A stretch of 64,000 nt of DNA. Source: Amycolatopsis pittospori (lineage in GTDB: Bacteria > Actinomycetota > Actinomycetes > Mycobacteriales > Pseudonocardiaceae). This document shows positions 1-8,508 of this stretch, one piece after another; the stretch's first letter is position 1, and each line of letters starts with the position of its first letter. The notes below the pieces were generated by a model, which was not told the DNA's origin, made no database searches, and saw only the letters and a program-made list of their open reading frames with translations. The translations under genes were made by a program, and so were the position numbers. The stretch spans positions 1-64,000 of the forward strand of contig NZ_JACBXD010000029.1 in NCBI RefSeq assembly GCF_013870525.1. Direction: 5' to 3'.

Positions 1-46
1 ACCCGTGCTTGAACGGCACACACCCGTGATCACACGGACGACACAA

Positions 47-109
47 TGCCGTCCACCCAAACACGCCTGCCGTCCACCCAAACACGCCCGCCGTCCACCC
101 GATCACGCG
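47..109. repeat. Three tandem 21-bp units
   Basis: Two identical copies of a 21-bp unit (47-67 and 68-88, beginning TGCCGTCCACCC) are followed by a diverged third copy (89-109). The units are directly adjacent with no spacers, so this is a small tandem repeat and not a CRISPR array. Function unknown. Confidence 0.85.
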
Positions 110-205
110 AGACACGCCCCTGAGCACGCGACATACACGCCTACACACACAAGTCACCGCCCACCACACCCCTGGCACTCCCATGCGGGGCTCAGCGACG
201 CAGGA

Positions 206-253
206 GGTCGTGAGTGGCGTTTCGGGTTCTAACCCGAAACGCCACTCACGACC
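206..253. repeat. Perfect palindrome, GTCGTGAGTG family, copy 1
   Basis: Two perfect 23-base arms (206-228 and 231-253) are separated by the two bases CT. Outer arms read GGTCGTGAGTGGCG; the tip is GGTT-CT-AACC. It shares the outer 10-11 bases and the tip with copies at 274, 36044, 49455 and 50584, while the middle of the arm differs between copies but stays self-complementary. A two-base loop favours a DNA cruciform target or an RNA hairpin closing on four bases. Confidence 0.9.
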
Positions 254-273
254 AACCCGCCACCACACAGAGC

Positions 274-317
274 TCGTGAGTGAAAAGGGTCGCTCTAACG
301 ACCCAAAACACTCACGA
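274..317. repeat. Interrupted palindrome, GTCGTGAGTG family, copy 2
   Basis: Arms TCGTGAGTG (274-282) and CACTCACGA (309-317) pair, as do GGGTCG (287-292) and CGACCC (299-304). Between them AAAA faces AAAA, an unpaired internal bulge, and the loop is CTCTAA. It is the most diverged of the five long copies in this window and lies 20 bases from copy 1. Confidence 0.8.
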
Positions 318-363
318 CCCCGGCCAGCGAAGACCCCGGCCAGCGAAGACCCCGGCCAGCGAA
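316..363. repeat. Three tandem 16-bp units
   Basis: The 16-base unit GACCCCGGCCAGCGAA is present three times without change (316-331, 332-347, 348-363). It begins inside the right end of the preceding palindrome. Probably a slippage product in non-coding DNA. Confidence 0.85.
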
Positions 364-425
364 GACCCAGCGGAGCGGGTCGGAGCGGGTCGGAGCGCAG
401 TGAGCCGCGCGACCCCGGGAGCCGG

Positions 426-447
426 CGCAAGTAGTCGACTAACTGCG
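426..447. repeat. CGCA..GTCGAC..TGCG palindrome
   Basis: An imperfect 22-base palindrome with ends CGCA and TGCG and centre TAGTCGACTA. It resembles the element at 27955-27982 and, more distantly, the CGCATTTAGTCC elements near 13.5 and 23.5 kb. It lies 28 bases before the end of the sirtuin gene and could act at that gene's 3' end. Confidence 0.6.
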
Positions 448-474
448 GCCGGCGGAGGAAGGGGTGCGGGGAGG

Positions 475-1212
475 TCAGGGGGCGAGGGCGGGGAGGGTCT
501 CGCCCAGGGGGCCTCGGACCACAGCGGTGGCCAGGGAGTCGTAGGGCGTTTCGGAGCCGTTGCAGATCACCACGGCGGCGCCGGCGCGCGAAGCGGCGCT
601 CACCAGGCCCGCGGCCGGCTGGACGCCCAGGGACGAACCCGCCACCAGCAGGAGATCGCTCGCTTCGACAGCGGCGCGAGCGGCGAGTAGCAGGTCTCGG
701 TCCAGTTGCTGCCCGAAGGAGATCGTGGCGGACTTCAGAATGCCACCGCACACCAGACAGGGCGGATCCGTCTCGCCGGCTCGGACCCGCTCCAGGGTCG
801 AGCTCATGTCCCGGTGGTCGTCACAGGACAGGCAGACGGACTCGAACATCGTCCCGTGCAGTTCCAGCACCCGTTCCGGCGGAGAACCCGCCTTCTGGTG
901 CAGCCGGTCGATGTTCTGCGTGACGATATGCGTCGGCGACAGGCGTACGAGCGCGTAGTGCGCGGCGTTCGGCTCGGCGTACCAGCCCGGGTGGACCAGC
1001 CGCGCCTGCCAAGTCCGCTCTCGAACCTCGCGACTGCCTTGATACGCCTGGAGGTTCGACATCTTCTCCGCGGCCGGATCGCGGGTCCACAGGCCCTGCG
1101 GGCCGCGGAAGTCAGGGATCCCGGAGTCCGTGGAGACCCCGGCGCCGGTCAGTGCGACGACCCGGCCGGCGCCGGCCACGAGCGAACGGGCCGTACTCAG
1201 GGTGGTGGTCAC
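475..1212 (-). CDS. Sirtuin NAD-dependent protein deacylase
   Basis: Sir2-family enzyme that removes acyl groups from lysine side chains using NAD and releases O-acyl-ADP-ribose; cytosolic. Visible signs are the NAD-binding GAGVSTDSGIPDFRG (residues 23-37), TQNIDRLHQKAG (98-109), catalytic His119 in LHGT, four zinc cysteines (127, 130, 152, 155) and a GSSLGVQPA loop. At 245 aa it has normal length. I set the start at GTG 1212, where conserved sequence begins; ATG 1221 and 1224 just after AGGGG are also possible. It begins 16 bases after the L,D-transpeptidase stop, so both are probably on one transcript. Its substrates cannot be read from the sequence. Confidence 0.9.
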   Translation of the reverse strand: MTTTLSTARSLVAGAGRVVALTGAGVSTDSGIPDFRGPQGLWTRDPAAEKMSNLQAYQGSREVRERTWQARLVHPGWYAEPNAAHYALVRLSPTHIVTQNIDRLHQKAGSPPERVLELHGTMFESVCLSCDDHRDMSSTLERVRAGETDPPCLVCGGILKSATISFGQQLDRDLLLAARAAVEASDLLLVAGSSLGVQPAAGLVSAASRAGAAVVICNGSETPYDSLATAVVRGPLGETLPALAP

Positions 1213-1228
1213 CCGGCCCATCATGCCC

Positions 1229-2434
1229 CTATTTGACGGCGCTGCCCGCCTGCCAGTCCGCCCACGACTTCGACCAGTCGCCGTAGAGGTCCCAGACCGG
1301 CAGCTGCGGGCCACCGGAGTTGGTCACCTCGACGACGTCTCCGAGCCCCATGTTCTGGTAGAACCACTGGGCGTTGGCGGCGTTCAGGTTGATGCAGCCG
1401 TGAGACACGTTGGAGCTGCCCTGCGCGCCGACGCTGTTCGGGTTCTCGTGGACGAACTCGCCGTCGTTGGAGATCCGCAGCGACCACTTCTCGTTCGACT
1501 TGTAGTAGCCGGGCTGGCCTTGGCAGACGCCGTAGGTGCACGAGTCCATCGTGTAGTTCTCGTGTTTGTCCGAAATGACGTGCGCGCCCAAATGGGTCGG
1601 CGTGGCGTCCTTGCCCATGGAAATGGGCATCGATTTCGCCAGCTGGCCGTTGTGGAAGATCTGCATCTGCTCGGTGTTGCCGTCGGCCTTCGCGACCCAG
1701 GAATCGTGCACTTTGTACGTTTCGGTGCGGTCGGTCGCTCCGTAGACGCCATTGCCGAAATCGACGCCGTAGATCATCGCCGAAACCTTCAGTGTCGTCC
1801 CGGGCTGCCAGTAGACCTTGGGCCGGTAGTGGACGTTCTTGTCGTCGATCCAGTACCAGGAGCCCTCTTGTTTCGGCGTCGACTCCACCGACAGCTTCTT
1901 CTCGACGTCGGCCTTGTTCTTCACCGGCTGGCCGAAGCTGAACACGATGGGCTGGCCGACACCGACCCCGCCGGAGGTGACCGCGGCCGGTGCCGGGATG
2001 AGGTTCGGGTTCGCCTGCTGACGTGGGCTCAGCGTGGAGATCCGGGTCTGCTGCTCGACCGGTTTCCCGTCGGTGCCCTGGGCGTGCGCCACGATCTTGT
2101 AAGTGCTGCCGTAGCCGAGCGGCTCCACTGTCTTCCAGCTGAGCCCGTCGCCGGCGAGTTCGCCCTTCACCGGATTGCCCTTGTCGGCGTTGGTGACGGT
2201 GACATCGGTCAGTTTGCCGTGCTCGGCCTTCACGACGACCGGGGTCGCCGGATTGACGTCCTTGCCGCCTGCGGGATCGATGGACACCGAAACCGGGCTT
2301 TCGTCCGATTCGGCACTGGTGCCGGTCGAATTCGTATTGCCGCTTCCTGAGTCGCCCGAGGATGAGCAGGCCGAGATCAGCAGTACCGCGGCGAGTATTC
2401 CGGCCGTCGAAAGTAATGTCTTCTTGGGGAACAT
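1229..2434 (-). CDS. L,D-transpeptidase lipoprotein (YkuD domain)
   Basis: Makes 3-3 cross-links between peptidoglycan stem peptides outside the membrane. The 401-aa protein starts with a lipoprotein signal (hydrophobic residues 7-22, lipobox ISAC, Cys23), then a Ser/Thr-rich linker, two Ig-like regions (about 45-240) and a YkuD domain with the SHGCINL motif, His345 and catalytic Cys347. This is the architecture of mycobacterial LdtMt2-type enzymes. The lipid anchor would hold it on the outer face of the membrane. The sirtuin follows at 16 bases; 92 bases separate its start from the patatin gene and must contain its promoter if it is separately expressed. Confidence 0.95.
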   Translation of the reverse strand: MFPKKTLLSTAGILAAVLLISACSSSGDSGSGNTNSTGTSAESDESPVSVSIDPAGGKDVNPATPVVVKAEHGKLTDVTVTNADKGNPVKGELAGDGLSWKTVEPLGYGSTYKIVAHAQGTDGKPVEQQTRISTLSPRQQANPNLIPAPAAVTSGGVGVGQPIVFSFGQPVKNKADVEKKLSVESTPKQEGSWYWIDDKNVHYRPKVYWQPGTTLKVSAMIYGVDFGNGVYGATDRTETYKVHDSWVAKADGNTEQMQIFHNGQLAKSMPISMGKDATPTHLGAHVISDKHENYTMDSCTYGVCQGQPGYYKSNEKWSLRISNDGEFVHENPNSVGAQGSSNVSHGCINLNAANAQWFYQNMGLGDVVEVTNSGGPQLPVWDLYGDWSKSWADWQAGSAVK

Positions 2435-2526
2435 GTAAGTCTCTTTTTACGTCGCTCGATCAGCGGAAAGTTCTCTTTCAAAAGTACGCGACGAAGAAGA
2501 CGTGATCGATGGTGGATGGTTGCCTG

Positions 2527-3393
2527 TCACGCCACAACGAGACCCGGCGCACCATAAAGACCAGGGCCATCGACGTTCAATTCACCCAAATAGGTCTTCG
2601 CGGCTTCGTAGGCTTCGCTCGTCAGCGTGGTGGTGTGGCTGAAGTCCAGCGGGCTGACCCGCACCGGCTTCGGCCCCGGCACGTAGACGACGGGTACCTC
2701 CGCCGCGGCGATCGGCGCTTCCAGGACGGCCTGGTTCCGCATGCTGATCATCGCGGTGAACATCATCACCTCGGCGAAGGTCTGCGGGGTGCCGGGCATT
2801 TTGCCGGGGAACGCGCAGTCGAGGACGACGAGCGATTTCGCGCCCATCGCGAGCGCTTGGCGCATCGGCACGTTGGCGACCAGGCCGCCGTCGTAGAGCA
2901 TGCGCTCCTCGAAAGCCACCGGCGGATAGATCCCCGGGATCGCGCAACTGGCCAGCAACGGCGCCAGGACGGGGCCTGAGCGGATCAGCAGGGGCTCGGC
3001 GGTGTCGACGTCCGTCGCGACGACGCCCAGCGGCAGCGCGAGATCCTCGAACCGGACGCCTTCGCCGATGTGCTCGTCGACGATCGCGGCGAGACCGGTG
3101 TTGGGGAACAGGTTGGTCTTGCTGTGCCGCAGGGTTCGCACCTGGCTGAGCACGCCGCCGGGGAACGCCTCGTGACGCGTCATCCGCGACCAGATCCGGT
3201 TCAGCCGGTCACCCGACTCGTCCCCGAGGGCGAGGACGGCGGCGTTCAGTGAACCCACCGAAGTGCCGACGACGAGGTCGGGCGCGATGCCGGCTTCCGA
3301 GAGTGCCTGGAGCATCCCGACCTGCATGGCGCCGAGGCTGCCCCCGCCGCCGAGGACGAAACCGATCGGCTGGGGCAGGTTCAGGGCGCTCAT
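2527..3393 (-). CDS. Patatin-like phospholipase
   Basis: Serine lipid acyl hydrolase of the patatin/RssA type (288 aa). The oxyanion loop GGGGSLGAMQ starts at residue 15, the nucleophile is Ser45 in GTSVG, and the catalytic Asp168 lies in DGG, giving the Ser-Asp dyad of the family. No signal peptide or membrane segment is seen, so it acts in the cytosol or at the inner membrane face. It starts 9 bases after the DedA gene stop, so the two membrane-lipid-related genes are likely co-transcribed. The natural substrate is unknown; a phospholipid or lysophospholipid is most likely. Confidence 0.9.
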   Translation of the reverse strand: MSALNLPQPIGFVLGGGGSLGAMQVGMLQALSEAGIAPDLVVGTSVGSLNAAVLALGDESGDRLNRIWSRMTRHEAFPGGVLSQVRTLRHSKTNLFPNTGLAAIVDEHIGEGVRFEDLALPLGVVATDVDTAEPLLIRSGPVLAPLLASCAIPGIYPPVAFEERMLYDGGLVANVPMRQALAMGAKSLVVLDCAFPGKMPGTPQTFAEVMMFTAMISMRNQAVLEAPIAAAEVPVVYVPGPKPVRVSPLDFSHTTTLTSEAYEAAKTYLGELNVDGPGLYGAPGLVVA

Positions 3394-3402
3394 GCCCGGA
3401 AT

Positions 3403-4065
3403 CTAGTCCTCCGCGCCGACCTTCGCCGGGGTGGCTTCCTCGGCTGTGACGCCGAGCGCCTTCTTCTTTTTGTAGCGCAGCAGGAAGAACACGGCGACGC
3501 CGACGAGCACGCCGACGATGACCAGTCCGCCGGTGTTCAGCGCGCCTTCGACCTTCTTCGCGGCTTCACCGAGGGCGGCGCCGATACCGATGTGGATGGC
3601 CGACCAGCAGGCCGCACCGGCCGCGGCGGCCGGCAGGAACTTGCGGAACGGGAGACCCGAAGTCCCGGACGCCGCCGGGGTCAACGTGCGGATCACCGGC
3701 AGGAACCGTGCGAAGAACACCGCCCACGCGCCACGCCGTTCGAGTACGCCTGTCGCCTTGTCCCAGGCGTCGAGGCCGTATTTGCGAATCAGTTTGGTTT
3801 CGCGCAGACGCGGTCCGAAGCGTTTGCCGATCGCGTACCCGAGCGAGTCGCCGAGTGCGGCGCAGACCGTCACGACCGCCCACAGGGTCAGGAACCGCGA
3901 GACCGACGTCGCCGTCGTGGCCGCCACCAGCAGCCCCGACTCGCCGGGCGCGATGAAGCCGAGCCCGATGGTGCATTCGGCGAACACCAGTCCACCGGTC
4001 GCCGCGACCAGTCCCGGTTCGGGGAGTCCCTGCAGCCAGTTCAGAAGATCCGTTACCAACGCCAC
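3403..4065 (-). CDS. DedA family membrane protein
   Basis: Multi-pass membrane protein of the DedA/VTT group (220 aa), implicated elsewhere in lipid flipping and membrane homeostasis. Visible are the typical re-entrant opening (GLVFAECTIGLGFIAPGESG, about 26-45), the FARFLPVIRTLTPAASG signature (about 118-134) and a C-terminal membrane helix followed by a Lys-rich tail. The start is GTG 4065, with only a weak ribosome site. It is the first gene of a two-gene unit with the patatin gene. 61 bases separate it from the lipA stop. Confidence 0.9.
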   Translation of the reverse strand: MALVTDLLNWLQGLPEPGLVAATGGLVFAECTIGLGFIAPGESGLLVAATTATSVSRFLTLWAVVTVCAALGDSLGYAIGKRFGPRLRETKLIRKYGLDAWDKATGVLERRGAWAVFFARFLPVIRTLTPAASGTSGLPFRKFLPAAAAGAACWSAIHIGIGAALGEAAKKVEGALNTGGLVIVGVLVGVAVFFLLRYKKKKALGVTAEEATPAKVGAED

Positions 4066-4126
4066 CAGGTCACATTACTGATTCGTGACCTGGTGGGTGG
4101 CGACCTTCGAAAGAGGGTGACCGGAG

Positions 4127-5128
4127 TCACCGGGCCAGCAGCGAGCTGGCTTCCTGGGCGGCGGTCCCTTCGGCGGCGAGGTGGGCCAGGTTCTCCGACA
4201 GCGCTTCGCCGCGGCGCGCCTTCGTCTGCGCGAAGAGGCGCCCGGCGCGGTACGAGGACCGGACCAGCGGCCCCGCCATGACACCGGCGAAGCCCATGGC
4301 CTCGGCGGCGTTGGAGTGCTCGACGAACTCCTCGGGCTTGACCCAGCGGTCGACCGGATGGTGCCGGGGCGAGGGACGCAGGTACTGGGTGATCGTGAGG
4401 ATCTCGCAGCCCGCGTCGACCAGGTCCTTCATTGCCGGGGCGACCTCGTCGGGGGTTTCGCCCATGCCGAGGATCAGGTTCGACTTCGTCACGAGGCCGG
4501 CCTCGCGGGCACGCGTGATCACTTCGAGCGAACGCGCGTAGCGGAAGCCGGGCCGGATCCGCTTGAAGATCCGCGGCACCGTCTCGACGTTGTGCGCGAG
4601 CACCTCCGGCCGCGAACCGAACACCTCGGCCAGCTGGTCGGGGTCGGCGTTGAAGTCCGGGATCAGCAGTTCGACGCCCGTGCCGGGGTTCAGCGCGTGG
4701 ATCTGGCGCACGGTCTCGGCGTACAGCCACGCGCCGCCGTCTTCCAGGTCGTCGCGGGCGACGCCGGTCACCGTCGAGTAGCGCAGGCCCATGGCCTGGA
4801 CGCTTTCGGCGACCTTGCGCGGTTCGGTGCGGTCCAGTTCGGCCGGCTTGCCCGTGTCGATCTGGCAGAAGTCACAGCGCCGGGTGCACTGGTCGCCACC
4901 GATCAGGAACGTCGCCTCGCGGTCTTCCCAGCATTCGTAGATGTTGGGACAGCCCGCTTCTTCACAGACGGTGTGGAGGCCTTCGCGGCGCACCAGACCT
5001 TTCAGCTCGGTGAACTCCGGGCCCATCCGCGCTCGCGTTTTGATCCACGAAGGCTTCTTTTCGATGGGGGTTTGGGAATTCCGGACCTCGAGCCGCAACA
5101 GCTTGCGGCCATCTGGGGCAGCACTCAC
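4127..5128 (-). CDS. lipA: Lipoyl synthase
   Basis: Radical-SAM enzyme that inserts two sulfur atoms into protein-bound octanoyl groups to form the lipoyl cofactor. The auxiliary cluster cysteines Cys55, Cys60 and Cys66 ([12 protein letters not shown]) and the radical-SAM triad Cys81, Cys85, Cys88 (CTRRCDFC) are all present, and the C-terminal RSSYRA segment includes the conserved cluster-ligating serine. Length 333 aa is normal. GTG 5128 starts the protein after GGGTGGCGGT. lipB, which supplies the octanoyl substrate, lies 4.4 kb downstream on the same strand, with unrelated genes between. Confidence 0.97.
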   Translation of the reverse strand: MSAAPDGRKLLRLEVRNSQTPIEKKPSWIKTRARMGPEFTELKGLVRREGLHTVCEEAGCPNIYECWEDREATFLIGGDQCTRRCDFCQIDTGKPAELDRTEPRKVAESVQAMGLRYSTVTGVARDDLEDGGAWLYAETVRQIHALNPGTGVELLIPDFNADPDQLAEVFGSRPEVLAHNVETVPRIFKRIRPGFRYARSLEVITRAREAGLVTKSNLILGMGETPDEVAPAMKDLVDAGCEILTITQYLRPSPRHHPVDRWVKPEEFVEHSNAAEAMGFAGVMAGPLVRSSYRAGRLFAQTKARRGEALSENLAHLAAEGTAAQEASSLLAR

Positions 5129-5165
5129 ACCGCCACCCTACGCCCGCCGTAGTAGTGGTCGTCGC

Positions 5166-6122
5166 TCACGCGGGATCGGGGGTGACGCCCGTCAACTTGG
5201 TGGTCACGTCCCACAGTGCGGCGCCCAGCGATTCGCTCTTCGCGGCGGGCAGCGGCCGCACCTTGACCGGCGTACCGCGCAGGCCGCCGAGGCCGCGAGG
5301 TCCGATGTAGTCGCCGCCTTCGACCTCGGGGGAGGTCGCCGCGAACAACTGCGGGAGCGTGCCCTGCCGGGCGTTCTGCGCGATGAAGATCTCGCCGATC
5401 CGGTTGCCCGCGCCGACGAGCGCGCGCACCACCGGGTTGCGGTAGGAGCGGGCCATACCCGATCCGAGACCGGTCCAGGTGTAGCCGGGGTGGGCGGCCA
5501 CGCTGATGATGTCCTCGCCCGCGGCACGCAGCCTGCGGTCGAGTTCGAGCGCGAACACCTGATTGGAGAGTTTCGACTGGCCGTAGGCCGCCGCGGGGTT
5601 GTACGCGCGGCGTTCGAAGTTCGGATCCGCGACGTCGATGCGCGCACCTGTCGCCGCGACGCTCGACAAGGTCACGACCCTGGCGCCCGTGCCGTTGCGC
5701 AGCGACGGCACCAGCAGCCAGGTCAGCACCGCGTGCCCGAGGTGGTTCGTGCCGAACTGGGTCTCGAAGCCGTCTTTGGTGTGGCCACGCGGGGTCGCCA
5801 TCACACCGGCGTTGTTGACCAGGAGGTCGAGCTTGTCCTCGGTCAGTTCCTGGACCTTCTTGACGGCTTCGCGCACCGAGTCGAGGTCGGCGAGATCGAG
5901 CCGGACCAGTTCCGGTGCGGGTCCGGTCGCGGCCGCGCGGACCTGCTCCAGCGCCTTGGCGCCGCGTTCCGGCGACCGGCAGCCGAGCAGCACGCGAGCC
6001 CCCTTGCTCGCGAGCACCTCGGCGGTCCGCAGTCCCAGTCCCGAGTTCGCCCCCGTGACGAACGCGGTCCGGCCGGTCTGATCAGGGATGTCGGCCTCGG
6101 TCCAGCGCGTGTGAGCAGCCAT
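5166..6122 (-). CDS. Short-chain dehydrogenase/reductase
   Basis: NAD(P)-dependent oxidoreductase of the retinol-dehydrogenase/protochlorophyllide-reductase-like SDR branch (318 aa). It has the cofactor motif TGANSGLG (residues 23-30), NNAGVM, a catalytic Ser in TLSSVA and the YGQSK active-site segment. No membrane anchor is seen. ATG 6122 is preferred because AGGTGA lies 5 bases upstream; GTG 6131 adds three residues. It is 43 bases downstream of the 176-aa hypothetical gene and may share its transcript. The substrate cannot be inferred. Confidence 0.88.
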   Translation of the reverse strand: MAAHTRWTEADIPDQTGRTAFVTGANSGLGLRTAEVLASKGARVLLGCRSPERGAKALEQVRAAATGPAPELVRLDLADLDSVREAVKKVQELTEDKLDLLVNNAGVMATPRGHTKDGFETQFGTNHLGHAVLTWLLVPSLRNGTGARVVTLSSVAATGARIDVADPNFERRAYNPAAAYGQSKLSNQVFALELDRRLRAAGEDIISVAAHPGYTWTGLGSGMARSYRNPVVRALVGAGNRIGEIFIAQNARQGTLPQLFAATSPEVEGGDYIGPRGLGGLRGTPVKVRPLPAAKSESLGAALWDVTTKLTGVTPDPA

Positions 6123-6165
6123 GTCGGTCACCTAACTACATCGTCAGCCGTGCCGCCACGCCGGA

Positions 6166-6696
6166 TCACGCGCTCGGCGCGAGCAACCTGAGCAGGTGTC
6201 CCATCGGGCTGCGGCGGCGGGCGGGCTTGGCCTGGCGGCCGTGCCGGAGCAGGGTGGCGAACGCGGCGCCGACCTTGGTGATCTCGGCGGTGGGCTCGTT
6301 GCCGTCGGCCAGTCCCGCCGTGAGCGCGAGGGTGCGCAGTTCTGCTTCGTGCGACGGCGCCAGCGCCGGGCATCGGTCGAGGGCGGCGTCGAGAACCGCG
6401 CGAAGGGTCTCATGCTCGGTCGTGGCGCGATTCCAGGCACGGGTGACCGCGTCGACGCGGTCGAGCGCGAGGTCCTGATCGGCGTAGTCGGGGTCCGCCA
6501 TTTCGGCGCGAAGGTGTCCGCCGAACACCTGATTCCACTTGTACTGCAGCGCGACCAGAAGTTCGTCTTCGGTCGCGAAGTACTTGGTGGCCCCCGGGAT
6601 CTCTTCGAGTGAAAGCGGGTCGGACGGGTGGTGACCCGCCTGTCGCAGTGCGGCTTCGAGGATGTCTCGCCGCTGGTAGAAGTCGTTCCAGCTCAT
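6166..6696 (-). CDS. Conserved hypothetical protein
   Basis: A 176-aa soluble protein starting MSWNDFYQRRDI. ATG 6696 is set by a strong GGAGGGGAG 8 bases upstream; the longer frame upstream has no such site. It appears largely alpha-helical, with Ala/Leu/Arg-rich helices and a basic C-terminal stretch (KPARRRSP). No catalytic motif is recognised. It is divergent from a TetR-type gene, with 132 bases between starts that contain CATAC/GTATG dyads, so it may be a target of that regulator. Confidence 0.75.
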   Translation of the reverse strand: MSWNDFYQRRDILEAALRQAGHHPSDPLSLEEIPGATKYFATEDELLVALQYKWNQVFGGHLRAEMADPDYADQDLALDRVDAVTRAWNRATTEHETLRAVLDAALDRCPALAPSHEAELRTLALTAGLADGNEPTAEITKVGAAFATLLRHGRQAKPARRRSPMGHLLRLLAPSA

Positions 6697-6721
6697 GATG
6701 TTGGCTCCCCTCCGTGACCCG

Positions 6722-6789
6722 GTACATACCGCAGGTTTGCGGCATACTCCCGGTACGGACCTGACAGCAGCCAACATACCATGAGTATG
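6722..6789. promoter_or_regulatory. Candidate TetR operator region
   Basis: Between the divergent 176-aa gene and the TetR-type gene, CATAC-N5-GTATG forms a dyad (6775-6789). Related ACATACC (6724-6730) and GCATACTC (6742-6749) half-sites lie upstream. Placement between a regulator and a divergent gene fits an autoregulatory operator; no binding data support it. Confidence 0.4.
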
Positions 6790-6828
6790 GAGCGGGGCCG
6801 ACGGCGTAAAGTTGTGAAGGTGGCGACA

Positions 6829-7446
6829 ATGAGGTCAAGGCGGCTGGACTATTCCGAGTCCACTCGGTCGGCACTCGTCGAGAGTGCCGTGGAGCTGTTC
6901 ACCAAACGCGGTTACGCGGGCACTTCTCTCGACGAGATCGCCAAACGGGCCAGGGTGACGAAGGGCGCGCTCTATCACCACTTCAGTGGGAAGCAGGCGT
7001 TGTTCGAGGCTGCCTTCGACACGGTGGAGAGCCAGGTCTTCGACCGGCTCGAAAAGATCATGAACGGTCCGGACTCGCCGTGGGAGCGGGCGCTGGCGGG
7101 TCTGCGCGGCTTCCTGCAGAGCTGCCTCGACCCGGCGTACCAGCGCATCGCGATCCACGAGGCCCCGGTGGTGATGGGCTGGGAGCGCTGGCGCGAGGCC
7201 GAGGAACGGTGCAGTTTCGGCCTGGTCCGCACCGGGATCCAGTCGCTCATCGAGGTCGGCGAGGTCGACGACGTCCCGGTCGACGTCACCGCGCGCCTGC
7301 TGTTCGGCGCGCTGTCGAGCGCGGCCATCGAGATCGCTTCGTCGCCCGAACCGAAGAAGGTCAGCGCCCAGGTCGAGGAGGTCCTGGTGCGGTTGCTCGT
7401 CGGATTCCGCCGTGTTCCGTCCGCCGAGCACGGGAAAGCGAGCTGA
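6829..7446 (+). CDS. TetR family transcriptional regulator
   Basis: DNA-binding regulator of 205 aa. The N-terminal helix-turn-helix region spans about residues 10-55 (GYAGTSLDEIAKRARVTKGA, YHHFSGK), followed by a helical ligand-binding domain. ATG 6829 is chosen because GAAGG lies 8 bases upstream; ATG 6781 would overlap the CATAC/GTATG dyad and lacks a ribosome site. An LLM-class oxidoreductase gene starts 24 bases after its stop, so regulator and enzyme are probably co-expressed. Effector unknown. Confidence 0.9.
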   Translation: MRSRRLDYSESTRSALVESAVELFTKRGYAGTSLDEIAKRARVTKGALYHHFSGKQALFEAAFDTVESQVFDRLEKIMNGPDSPWERALAGLRGFLQSCLDPAYQRIAIHEAPVVMGWERWREAEERCSFGLVRTGIQSLIEVGEVDDVPVDVTARLLFGALSSAAIEIASSPEPKKVSAQVEEVLVRLLVGFRRVPSAEHGKAS

Positions 7447-7470
7447 CGAAGCCGTCTATAGGGTGGCTTC

Positions 7471-8406
7471 GTGGACCTCAGGATCTTTACCGAGCCCCAG
7501 CAGGGGGCCAGCTACGACGACCTGCTCCGGGTGGCCAAGGCCACCGAGGACGCGGGCTACGACGCTTTCTTCCGCAGCGATCACTACCTCAAGATGGGTT
7601 CGGCGTCCGGCCTGCCCGGGCCGACCGACGCGTGGATCACCCTCGCGGGTCTCGCCCGTGAGACCAGCCGTGTGCGGCTGGGCACCCTCGTCACCGCCGC
7701 CACCTTCCGGCACCCGTCGGTGCTGGCGATCTCGGTCGCGCAGGTCGACCAGATGTCCGGCGGCCGGGTCGAACTCGGCCTCGGTTCGGGCTGGTACGAC
7801 GACGAGCACACCGCGTACGGCCTCGACCTGCCGCCGCTCAAAGAGCGCTTCGACCGCTACGCCGAGCAGCTCGCGGTGGTCACCGGGCTGTGGGAGACGC
7901 CGGAGGGGGAGACGTTCTCCTTCGACGGCGAGCACTACCAGCTCGTCGATTCGCCCGGCCTGCCGAAACCGGCTCAGCGGCCCCGGCCGCCGGTGATCAT
8001 CGGCGGCGGCGGCAAGAAGCGGACCCCGGCGCTCGCCGCGCGGTACGCCGACGAGTTCAACCTGCCCTTCGCCGCGCCGGAGTTCGCCGCCGAGCAGTTC
8101 GGCCGTGTCGACGCCGCCGCCCGCGAGATCGGCCGCGACCCCAAGGAGATCCTCCGCTCGGTCGCGCTGGTCGTCGCCGTGGGTCGTGACGACGCCGAGA
8201 TCGCGAAGCGGGCCGAGGTGATCGGCCGCGACGTGACGGAACTGAAGGAGAACGGCCTCGCGGGGACGCCGGCGGAGGTCGTCGAGAAGATCGGGCAGTG
8301 GCGGGAGAAGACCGGGATCACCCGGCTCTACCTGCAGCTGCTGGACCTCTCGGATGTGGACCAGATCGAGCTGATCGCCTCCGAGGTCGCACCTCGGCTG
8401 GACTGA
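7471..8406 (+). CDS. LLM class (F420-dependent-like) oxidoreductase
   Basis: Luciferase-like monooxygenase fold protein (311 aa) of the group that usually uses coenzyme F420 in actinobacteria. It begins MDLRIFTEPQQG, has the SDHYLKMG strand-loop near residue 37 and the region SGGRVELGLGSGWYDDEH (about 94-111) that packs near the cofactor, then a conserved PVIIGGGGKKRTPALAARYAD segment. The start is GTG 7471. It lies 24 bases after the TetR gene, which probably controls it. A short GCTTTCA/TGAAAGC hairpin follows at 8432-8453. The substrate is unknown. Confidence 0.88.
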   Translation: MDLRIFTEPQQGASYDDLLRVAKATEDAGYDAFFRSDHYLKMGSASGLPGPTDAWITLAGLARETSRVRLGTLVTAATFRHPSVLAISVAQVDQMSGGRVELGLGSGWYDDEHTAYGLDLPPLKERFDRYAEQLAVVTGLWETPEGETFSFDGEHYQLVDSPGLPKPAQRPRPPVIIGGGGKKRTPALAARYADEFNLPFAAPEFAAEQFGRVDAAAREIGRDPKEILRSVALVVAVGRDDAEIAKRAEVIGRDVTELKENGLAGTPAEVVEKIGQWREKTGITRLYLQLLDLSDVDQIELIASEVAPRLD

Positions 8407-8431
8407 CACCTTCATACGCGGTGGGGCTGCT

Positions 8432-8453
8432 GCTTTCAGGCTCGCTTGAAAGC
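8432..8453 (+). terminator. Short hairpin after LLM oxidoreductase
   Basis: Seven-base arms GCTTTCA (8432-8438) and TGAAAGC (8447-8453) with an 8-base loop, 26 bases after the oxidoreductase stop and 56 before the next start. There is no U-tract; it may instead be an operator for the next gene. Confidence 0.35.
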
Positions 8454-8508
8454 TATTGTGTGCTCTCACGAATTCCTCCTACGATTTCTTCGTCGAAAGG
8501 GGAAATCG

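Larger units (their letters stand above)
1..474. other. Gene-free repeat-rich left edge
   Basis: No convincing gene lies here; the short open frames are low-complexity Arg/Pro/His-rich translations without ribosome sites. The stretch holds a 21-bp tandem triplicate (47-109), two palindromes of the GTCGTGAGTG family (206-253 and 274-317), a 16-bp triplicate (316-363), short GGAGCGGGTC repeats after 370, and a CGCA..GTCGAC..TGCG palindrome (426-447). The downstream gene on the minus strand ends at 475, so the right part may serve as its 3' end. Confidence 0.7.

Noticed and set aside
47-109. CRISPR array
   Set aside because: The 21-base units are directly adjacent without spacers and only three copies exist.
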